Source: Phil1 sp964600045
Lineage (GTDB): Bacteria > Bacillota > Clostridia > Christensenellales > CAG-138
NCBI GenBank assembly: GCA_964600045.1
Contig: CAZRHS010000018.1
Coordinates: forward strand, 1-28,508
Direction: 5' to 3'
DNA: 28,508 nt
Numbering within the stretch: the first letter of the stretch is position 1; each line of letters opens with the position of its first letter. Below, piece by piece: positions 23,252 through 28,508 of the stretch. A program made the position numbers and the translations under genes. The notes beneath the pieces are model-generated. The model searched no databases, was not told the origin of the DNA, and saw nothing but the letters and a program-made list of their open reading frames with translations.

Positions 23252-24075
23252 GCTTCCCCCTGCTCAATAAGCCTTATGGCGGCTCCGGTATCCATGTTCG
23301 CCCTTTCAAGCGCCGCCTTTGCGCGCTCCTCACTTACGTTCGCGGCTTTTGCAACTATGCCTACGGCCCTGTGCCTAAGCTTTTCGTTGGTGGCCACCAT
23401 GTCCGTCATAAGGCCGCCCTTAACCCGGCCGAGCTTTGCCATGGCGCAGGTTGAAATCATGTTCAGTATAAGCTTCTGCGCCGTGCCGCACTTCATTCGG
23501 GTTGATCCGGCCACGGCCTCCGGCCCAGTTACGGCGGCTATCTCAATCTCCGCCGCCTTTCCCAGGGGTGTATTTTTGTTCGATGTTATGGCGGCCGTGT
23601 GCGCGCCAAGCTCGCCTGCCCGCTTTACGGCGGCTATAACGTATTTTGCTCCGCCGGACGCGCTTATGCCTACAACCGTATCGTGCTCGGTTACATTCAG
23701 GCTGTTTATAAGCTCAATACCCGCGTCCGCATTGTCCTCCGCTCCCTCTGCCGCTCGTATAAGCGCGCCGTAGCCCCCGGCTATATGGCCCTGAACGGTT
23801 TCGTAGCTTACGCCGAATGTGGGCGGGCATTCGCTCGCGTCAAGCACGCCCAGTCTTCCCGATGTGCCGGCGCCTACGTATATAAGCCTGCCGCCTTGCT
23901 TAATGCCATCCGCCGCGAAGTCCGCAACCTTTGAAGCCTCCGGTATAACAAGCCTTACCGCCGCGGCAACCTTGGCATCCTCGTCATTTATGCGCAGCAT
24001 AAGCTCCTCTGTATTGAGCTCATCCATATTCTCAAATCTTTTGTTGCGCTGCTCGGTAACGTTTATGTTTTCCAT
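23248..24075 (-). CDS. murQ: N-acetylmuramic acid 6-phosphate etherase
   Basis: 275-aa SIS-fold lyase that cleaves the D-lactyl ether of MurNAc-6-phosphate to give GlcNAc-6-phosphate and lactate. Signature segments are the opening TEQRN, YVGAGTSGRLGVLDASECPPTF with catalytic Glu82, and AAEGAEDNADAG with Glu113, which match the two catalytic glutamates known in E. coli MurQ (83 and 114). The later MKCGTAQKLILNMIST completes the SIS domain. It is about 25 residues shorter than the typical 300, with the C-terminal helical end reduced but core motifs intact. It starts 4 bases after the serine hydrolase gene, with GAGGAATAAAGG overlapping that gene's end. No murR or murP is present in the operon. 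Confidence 0.95.
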   Translation of the reverse strand: MENINVTEQRNKRFENMDELNTEELMLRINDEDAKVAAAVRLVIPEASKVADFAADGIKQGGRLIYVGAGTSGRLGVLDASECPPTFGVSYETVQGHIAGGYGALIRAAEGAEDNADAGIELINSLNVTEHDTVVGISASGGAKYVIAAVKRAGELGAHTAAITSNKNTPLGKAAEIEIAAVTGPEAVAGSTRMKCGTAQKLILNMISTCAMAKLGRVKGGLMTDMVATNEKLRHRAVGIVAKAANVSEERAKAALERANMDTGAAIRLIEQGEA

Positions 24076-24079
24076 GCCT

Positions 24080-25852
24080 TTATTCCTCGCCTATTCTCGG
24101 TATGGGTTCGGTGTCGTTGTGCTTTATTATGGTGCACTCCGCCACGGGCTCCGTAAACTGCTTAACAAGGTTAACCAGGTTTTCCCTTTGAAGAAGGGGC
24201 ATCATCCTTCTGTAAAACGCCATGCTCGATACGCCCACAAGCTCAAACAGCATCTGAACCGTTTTATCAAGCGCGGGACGTTCGTCAAACGTTACGCTCA
24301 TCTTCTGCGGAGTAATATCAAAAGAAAGTATGCGGCTGTTCGGCGTTTCTATAAAGCCGGTCATTACCCAAATGCGAATTCTGTTCGGGTCAAGCCTCCA
24401 GCGGCAGCGGGTGGCGGTAATCTGCCGCTCTCCCCTAAGTGTAAGCCCGCCGTACTCAAATGCCCCATCGTGCCGCAAAAGCAGCACGTTTCGCTCGTTT
24501 TGTTCGTATACATACACGGCTATGTCGTCCCCGCGCTTTTCAAATCGCAGCATTGTTACGCTTTCGGTCATGTTTCCGTGCACGCCCTGAAGGGTTTGCG
24601 GGAAAAGTCCGCCGGTGTTCGGCCCCGCAAGGTACTCCCTGCCGTCCAGCCTGTACGCTATGCGCTCAAACTCCTCCGCATCGGTTCCCAAATACTTTGG
24701 GCAGGAGGGAGCATATTGAATTGAGGCAAGCGTGGTTTTAAGCTCCGCGTACGCAGCATCGTTTTTCTCTATCGCGTTTGGCTCAAATTTAGCCAGAAGC
24801 TCCCTTGTAAGGCGGCCTAAATCACCGTTTGCGAAAAGATTGGAGCTGCCGGAGTATATTACCATTACGCAATCGTATTTGGGGAAAACAAGCACAAACT
24901 GGCCGAATGCGCCGTTGAACTGATAGCCGCCCTCATCATCGCTCATCCATATCTGGTAGCCGTAGCCGTGCTTCATTTCGCCGTTCGGCGTGTCTATCTG
25001 CTTGCGGGTGGATTCCTTTATCCATTCCTCGCTTACTATCTGTTTGCCGTTCCAGCGGCCCATGTTCAGGCAAAGCTGGCCAAGCTTGGCGGAATCCTCC
25101 GCCGTAAGTGAAAGGCCCCAGCCGCCCTTTTCTATGCCCATGGGGCATTTTTCCCATTCGTGGCTTTGTATCCCCAGCGGCTCAAAAAGCCTTGGCGTAA
25201 GGTATTCGTTAAGGCCCATGCCGGTGCGCTTAACAACCGCCGCGGCGAGCATATATGAATTGAGCGAATTATACTCAAATTCCGTACCCGCTTCGAATTT
25301 GGGCACGGACTGCATATACATTTTTGCCCAGTTTTCGTCAAGCGCGCTGCCAACCTCGTTAAAGCGAATGCCGGTGGACATGGTAAGCAGGTGCTTAAGC
25401 GTATGGGATTTAAGAAGCTTTGCGTTGGCGGAGTTTATATACTCCGGAAAAATATCGGCAAGCTTTTCGTTTATGTTCAAAAAGCCCTCATCCTGCGCTA
25501 TGCCAACGGCAAGGCCGGTTACGCTTTTGCTCATTGAATAGAGCATGTGCGGTATATTAAGCCTGTATGGTGCGAACGCGCCCTCGGCTATAATTTTGCC
25601 GTGGCGCATAACAATCGCCGCGTGGCATGCCGTGGTATCCGCTTGTGTTTCAAGCTCTTTATAGAATTCGTTTATTGCCCCGCTCGGCACTCCCTCGTCC
25701 TCCGGAATCGCCCTTTCAAGCGGGTGTGTATTCTCCTTTGGTACAAAGCGTTCCTTTTGCAGGCTAAATCCGTAAAGCGGAATTTTCTCCGTATCGTGCC
25801 TTAAAAAATTCAGCAGCAGCTCCGCGCTTTTCATCTGCATTGCAATATCCAT
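24080..25852 (-). CDS. Beta-lactamase-family (class C-like) serine hydrolase, AmiE-like by context
   Basis: 590-aa protein. Residues about 45-370 form a serine beta-lactamase/DD-peptidase fold with the nucleophile motif SMSK (Ser106, Lys109) and a YxN-type motif at FEYNSLNSYM. The C-terminal about 220 residues are an extra domain of mixed beta character. No signal peptide or membrane helix is seen, so it looks cytoplasmic. In B. subtilis the murQ cluster includes AmiE (YbbE), a protein of this superfamily that cuts the MurNAc-L-Ala bond; the same role is a fair inference here but is not shown. An esterase or D-aminopeptidase is possible too. AAGGAGG about 7 bases upstream supports ATG 25852. 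It leads the murQ-nagZ-murK operon. Confidence 0.85.
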   Translation of the reverse strand: MDIAMQMKSAELLLNFLRHDTEKIPLYGFSLQKERFVPKENTHPLERAIPEDEGVPSGAINEFYKELETQADTTACHAAIVMRHGKIIAEGAFAPYRLNIPHMLYSMSKSVTGLAVGIAQDEGFLNINEKLADIFPEYINSANAKLLKSHTLKHLLTMSTGIRFNEVGSALDENWAKMYMQSVPKFEAGTEFEYNSLNSYMLAAAVVKRTGMGLNEYLTPRLFEPLGIQSHEWEKCPMGIEKGGWGLSLTAEDSAKLGQLCLNMGRWNGKQIVSEEWIKESTRKQIDTPNGEMKHGYGYQIWMSDDEGGYQFNGAFGQFVLVFPKYDCVMVIYSGSSNLFANGDLGRLTRELLAKFEPNAIEKNDAAYAELKTTLASIQYAPSCPKYLGTDAEEFERIAYRLDGREYLAGPNTGGLFPQTLQGVHGNMTESVTMLRFEKRGDDIAVYVYEQNERNVLLLRHDGAFEYGGLTLRGERQITATRCRWRLDPNRIRIWVMTGFIETPNSRILSFDITPQKMSVTFDERPALDKTVQMLFELVGVSSMAFYRRMMPLLQRENLVNLVKQFTEPVAECTIIKHNDTEPIPRIGEE

Positions 25853-25918
25853 TATAAATCCTCCTTTTTAAGAAGAGTTCCGCGCTTTTCGCGCCCGTAA
25901 ACATAAGTATCTATGCTA

Positions 25919-25950
25919 ATTATACTATACTTTCCCCCTGTTAGGAACAG
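25919..25950 (-). promoter_or_regulatory. Promoter and palindromic operator candidate of the murQ operon
   Basis: On the minus strand, overlapping -10 candidates TATAGT and TATAAT lie at 25929-25919. The -35 is weak, which suits an activated or regulated promoter. Immediately upstream is a perfect palindrome CTGTT-agg-AACAG (25938-25950) where a -35-region regulator could bind. The 234-base region 25853-26086 is divergent and otherwise shows no gene. Confidence 0.4.
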
Positions 25951-26011
25951 CGGCGATTATTATGTTTTTGAAACATTTTGTCTTGCATTATTCCGCGTTT
26001 TTTTGTTTACT

Positions 26012-26056
26012 TTGACATTGCCAAAAACAATTTTTGCCACAATATAGTGTTATACT
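26012..26056 (+). promoter_or_regulatory. Promoter region of the VTC-DUF4956-CotH operon
   Basis: An extended -10 element TGTTATACT (26048-26056) lies 30 bases before the first start codon. A consensus TTGACA is at 26012-26017, but 33 bases separate it from TATACT (26051-26056), and 25 bases separate it from TATAGT (26043-26048). TTGCCA (26018-26023) with TATAGT gives 19 bases. Which pair is used cannot be decided from sequence. Confidence 0.45.
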
Positions 26057-26086
26057 TTCGCCAATCAAATGGAGGGCTATCAAAAA

Positions 26087-26761
26087 ATGGCAAACTACAG
26101 GCACGAATACAAGCACGAAATAAACACAAGCGACATGATAACGCTTACAATGCGCCTGAACGCGGCGATGAAGAGGGACGAATATTCCTCACCTGACGGC
26201 ACATACGCAATAACAAGCCTTTATTTTGACGATGTTTACGACACCGCGCTTAAGGAAAAGATAAACGGCGTGGACCGGCGCGACAAGTTCCGCCTGAGGC
26301 GATACAACGACAACGTTGACACAATAAAGCTTGAGAAAAAGAGCAAGCGCGACGACCTTTGCCTGAAGGAGAGCGCGACCATATCGGGCGAGGATGCAAA
26401 GCGAATAATCGCCGGCGATACGGAATTTTTGCTTAAAAGGGAGGAGGACGTTTGCCGGGAGCTTTACTGCCGCATGCAGCAGGGCTTAATGCCTAAAACA
26501 ATCGTGGCGTACACGCGCCGCGCTTACACCTACCCTGCCGGGAACGTGAGGGTTACGCTTGATTACAACATAAGAACGTCACCAAACCCTCCTGACTTTC
26601 TTTCGCTTGATGCCCTTACCGTTCCCGCGGGGGACAGTAAAATACTGCTTGAGGTTAAGTGGGACGAATTCCTGCCGGACTTTATAGCGGACTTAATTTT
26701 TATCCCGGGCCGGAGAAGCGGCTCGTTTTCCAAATACGCTCAGTGCCGCATATACGGCTAA
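26087..26761 (+). CDS. VTC-domain polyphosphate polymerase
   Basis: 224-aa protein made up of little more than a VTC domain, the fold of the yeast Vtc4 polyphosphate polymerase, which extends polyphosphate from ATP inside a tunnel lined with basic residues. The typical basic positions are visible: RHEYKHEI (5-12), KFRLRRY (67-73), LEKKSK (82-87), VAYTRRAY (140-147), the acidic metal/phosphate residues LDYNI (158-162) and ILLEVKWDE (186-194), and the terminal SKYAQCR (215-221). It has no membrane segment and no SPX domain. ATG 26087 is preferred over 26069 because GGAGGG (26071-26076) lies 10 bases upstream. It heads an operon with a DUF4956 membrane protein and a CotH kinase. Confidence 0.88.
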   Translation: MANYRHEYKHEINTSDMITLTMRLNAAMKRDEYSSPDGTYAITSLYFDDVYDTALKEKINGVDRRDKFRLRRYNDNVDTIKLEKKSKRDDLCLKESATISGEDAKRIIAGDTEFLLKREEDVCRELYCRMQQGLMPKTIVAYTRRAYTYPAGNVRVTLDYNIRTSPNPPDFLSLDALTVPAGDSKILLEVKWDEFLPDFIADLIFIPGRRSGSFSKYAQCRIYG

Positions 26762-26798
26762 AGTGACCTAATCCACAAATAAAAGGAGATATTGCCTC

Positions 26799-27497
26799 AT
26801 GAACATTCCCAACCTGCTTCTTTCGATAAGCTTCAGCGACATTTTTAAGTCCAGCTTTCTCGAAAACTTTGACAGCGTATCCTATTTCGATATGGCCGTT
26901 GCCCTGCTTTTAAGCTTCGGCATAGGCGTATTCATATTCATGATATACAAAAAAACGTTTAAGGGCGTTATGTATTCATCAACATTCGGCGTAACGCTTA
27001 TAGCGCTCACCATGATTTCAACATTTGTAATACTTGCCGTAACAAGCAACGTTGTGCTTTCCCTCGGCATGGTAGGCGCGCTCAGCATAGTGCGTTTCCG
27101 CACGGCCATAAAGGAGCCGCTTGACATAGCGTTTCTCTTCTGGGCTATAGCCGCGGGCATAGTGCTTGCCGCGGGCATGATTCCCCTGGCCGTTATAGGC
27201 AGCGCGGTAATAGGGCTTATGATAGTTGTGTTCGCCAACAGAAAGGCGCACACCGATCCCTATATAGTTGTTATAAGCTGCGAGGGTGCGGAGAGCGAAA
27301 AGAAGGCCACCGAGTTCCTGGCCTCGCACAGCGACAAATGCGTTGTTAAGAGCAAAAGCGTTAAGGCGGGCCACGTTGAGCTTAATATGGAGATAAGGCT
27401 TAAGAGCGGCGACACCGGCTTTATAAACGAGCTCAGCGCGCTAAACGGTGTTTCAAGCGCCGTGCTTGTAAGCTACAACGGCGAATACATGGGCTGA
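26799..27497 (+). CDS. DUF4956 family membrane protein
   Basis: 232-aa protein with about four hydrophobic segments between residues 27 and 145, followed by a soluble C-terminal domain (about 150-232) with alternating beta/alpha segments reminiscent of an ACT-like or MgtC-tail-like fold. The strongly conserved-looking stretch between helices is GMVGALSIVRFRTAIKEP, where Arg/Lys residues lie close to the membrane. The family function is unknown; members commonly neighbour VTC-domain and CotH genes. AGGAGA (26784-26789) is 9 bases before ATG 26799. It follows the VTC gene after 37 bases and precedes cotH by 5 bases, so all three should be one transcript. Confidence 0.87.
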   Translation: MNIPNLLLSISFSDIFKSSFLENFDSVSYFDMAVALLLSFGIGVFIFMIYKKTFKGVMYSSTFGVTLIALTMISTFVILAVTSNVVLSLGMVGALSIVRFRTAIKEPLDIAFLFWAIAAGIVLAAGMIPLAVIGSAVIGLMIVVFANRKAHTDPYIVVISCEGAESEKKATEFLASHSDKCVVKSKSVKAGHVELNMEIRLKSGDTGFINELSALNGVSSAVLVSYNGEYMG

Positions 27498-27502
27498 TCG
27501 GT

Positions 27503-28508
27503 ATGAGCAAGTCTAAGCACACAACGCTTTTTTGCAGCATAATAGCCGCGCTTACGCTTGCCTTCACCATATTGCTTTGCTTTGCCAAGTCCGCCGGTGC
27601 CATAGGCACAATTGAGCGCACATTCAGCTACGAATCCAAAATATTCGATACAAGCTACGTTCATTCAATAGATATTGTTATGGATTCGGACGACTGGCAA
27701 AGCTTTATCGAAAACGCGGAGAGCGAGGAATACGCCGTCTGCAGCCTGGTGATAGACGGGGAAACGATTTCCAACTGCGCCATACGCGCAAAGGGCAACA
27801 CCTCCCTTTCAAACGTTAAGCAATACGGCAACAACCGCTACAGCTTTAAGGTGGAGTTTGACCACTACGACGATGCCCTTAATTACTACGGGCTGGATAA
27901 GCTTGTTCTGAACAACAATATTCAGGACAACACCCTTATGAAGGACTACCTTACATACCGCATGATGGCCTATATGGGCGTTGACGCGCCGCTTGTAAGC
28001 TATGTATACGTAACGGTTAACGGCGAGGACTTCGGGCTTTATCTGGCGATTGAGGGCATTGAGGAAAGCTTCCTTGAGCGCAACTACGGCACCGACTACG
28101 GCGAGCTTTATAAGCCGGACAGCCAGAGCATGGGCGGCGGCAGAGGCAACGGCAAGGACTTTGATATGCAAAACTTTGCCGATGAGAACGGCTTTAACTT
28201 TGACTTTGACGAAAACATGTCCACCGGTGACGGCAGCGGCACAACCTCAACGGACACTGCTACCCCGCCCGCAAAGCCCGACGGAGACGGCAGCGACAGT
28301 TCAGCTTCAAGTTCCGATTCATCCTCCGGCACAAACGGGTCAACCCCTCCCTCCATGCCGAGCGGCGGCTTTGGCGGTAACGGCGGCGGTATGGGCGGCA
28401 ATCCCCCCTCAATGCCCGGCAGTTCCGATTCAACTTCAAGCTCAGGCTCAAGCTCAGGCGATGATTCAGGTTCCTCCTCCGGTTCATTCCCGGATATGAG
28501 CGGCTTTG
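27503..28508 (+). CDS. CotH family protein kinase, partial at window end
   Basis: First 335 residues of a CotH kinase; the 3' end lies outside the window. A signal/anchor helix (7-27) predicts export. The CotH domain then shows the glycine/basic strand IRAKGNTSLSN (94-104), NRYSFKVEF (111-119), LDKLVLNNNIQDNTLMKDYLT (131-151), and VYVTVNGEDFGLYLAIEGIEESFLERNYG with ELYKP (201-205). From 206 to at least 335 comes a low-complexity insertion rich in Ser, Gly, Asp, Pro and Met. CotH proteins are atypical Ser/Thr kinases; B. subtilis CotH phosphorylates spore-coat proteins. The start is ATG 27503, 5 bases after the DUF4956 stop, with no strong ribosome binding site, so coupling is likely. Confidence 0.88.
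   Translation, partial: MSKSKHTTLFCSIIAALTLAFTILLCFAKSAGAIGTIERTFSYESKIFDTSYVHSIDIVMDSDDWQSFIENAESEEYAVCSLVIDGETISNCAIRAKGNTSLSNVKQYGNNRYSFKVEFDHYDDALNYYGLDKLVLNNNIQDNTLMKDYLTYRMMAYMGVDAPLVSYVYVTVNGEDFGLYLAIEGIEESFLERNYGTDYGELYKPDSQSMGGGRGNGKDFDMQNFADENGFNFDFDENMSTGDGSGTTSTDTATPPAKPDGDGSDSSASSSDSSSGTNGSTPPSMPSGGFGGNGGGMGGNPPSMPGSSDSTSSSGSSSGDDSGSSSGSFPDMSGF
28436..28459 (+). repeat. Short in-frame tandem repeat in cotH
   Basis: The 12-base unit TCAAGCTCAGGC occurs twice in tandem, encoding repeated Ser-Ser-Gly stretches in the low-complexity insertion. Related fragments (AGTTCCGATTCA near 28312 and 28421, and the PPSMP coding segment near 28342 and 28404) also recur, showing that the insertion grew by duplication. 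Confidence 0.6.

Noticed and set aside
28260..28487. Minus-strand frames across the low-complexity part of cotH
   Set aside because: They are produced by the repetitive Ser/Gly coding sequence of the kinase gene, which reads through without a stop from 27503.
1..28508. CRISPR arrays, tRNA genes, transposases or prophage genes
   Set aside because: I looked for regular spaced repeats, cloverleaf-type sequences and recombinase or phage proteins and found none that I could support.

Overview
The window looks like a chromosomal segment from an anaerobic Bacillota, class Clostridia. The signs are strong AGGAGG-type ribosome binding sites, a type III glutamine synthetase, a DUF4956/VTC-domain/CotH gene set and a BadF-type amino-sugar kinase in a murQ operon. 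Codons are mixed: most genes favour ATA for isoleucine and CTT for leucine despite moderately high GC. I cannot name the genus. I see no rRNA, tRNA, CRISPR array, insertion sequence or phage gene, and gene density is high. No gene-free stretch exceeds 300 bases.

Layout. 1-1515: gdhA (NADP-type glutamate dehydrogenase) on the minus strand with its own promoter and a cUUCGg-loop terminator. 1617-6900: a plus-strand operon of a UMF1/Atg22-like MFS transporter, radC, a phosphohexomutase and a MATE exporter, closed by a terminator. 6979-9179: monocistronic glnN (type III glutamine synthetase). 9191-12382: minus-strand genes for a zinc-ribbon membrane protein, a DUF554 membrane protein and a large DUF885 lipoprotein metallohydrolase. 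12450-17230: ftsH (TTG start), a HAD phosphatase, a DUF2156 protein and a GNAT acetyltransferase, all plus strand. 17269-17768: yajC. 17778-19413: minus-strand pair of a membrane-anchored unknown protein and dusB. 19448-21343: a Na+/phosphate symporter with PhoU-like tail. 21390-25950: a minus-strand operon of a beta-lactamase-family serine hydrolase, murQ, nagZ and a murK-like kinase. 26012-28508: a plus-strand operon of a VTC-domain polyphosphate polymerase, a DUF4956 membrane protein and a CotH kinase that runs off the end.

Functional picture. gdhA and glnN cover ammonium assimilation. The murQ-nagZ-murK operon is a peptidoglycan-recycling route that turns MurNAc-containing fragments into GlcNAc-6-phosphate, and none of its enzymes shows a signal peptide, so the route appears to be cytoplasmic. 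FtsH and YajC belong to membrane-protein quality control and secretion.

The best candidate for a little-described system is the VTC-DUF4956-CotH operon. It joins a predicted polyphosphate polymerase, a multi-spanning membrane protein and an exported atypical protein kinase that carries a long Ser/Gly/Asp-rich insertion. A membrane-coupled polyphosphate or phosphorylation system at the cell surface is a reasonable but unproven reading. The Na+/Pi symporter about 5 kb upstream is suggestive context only.
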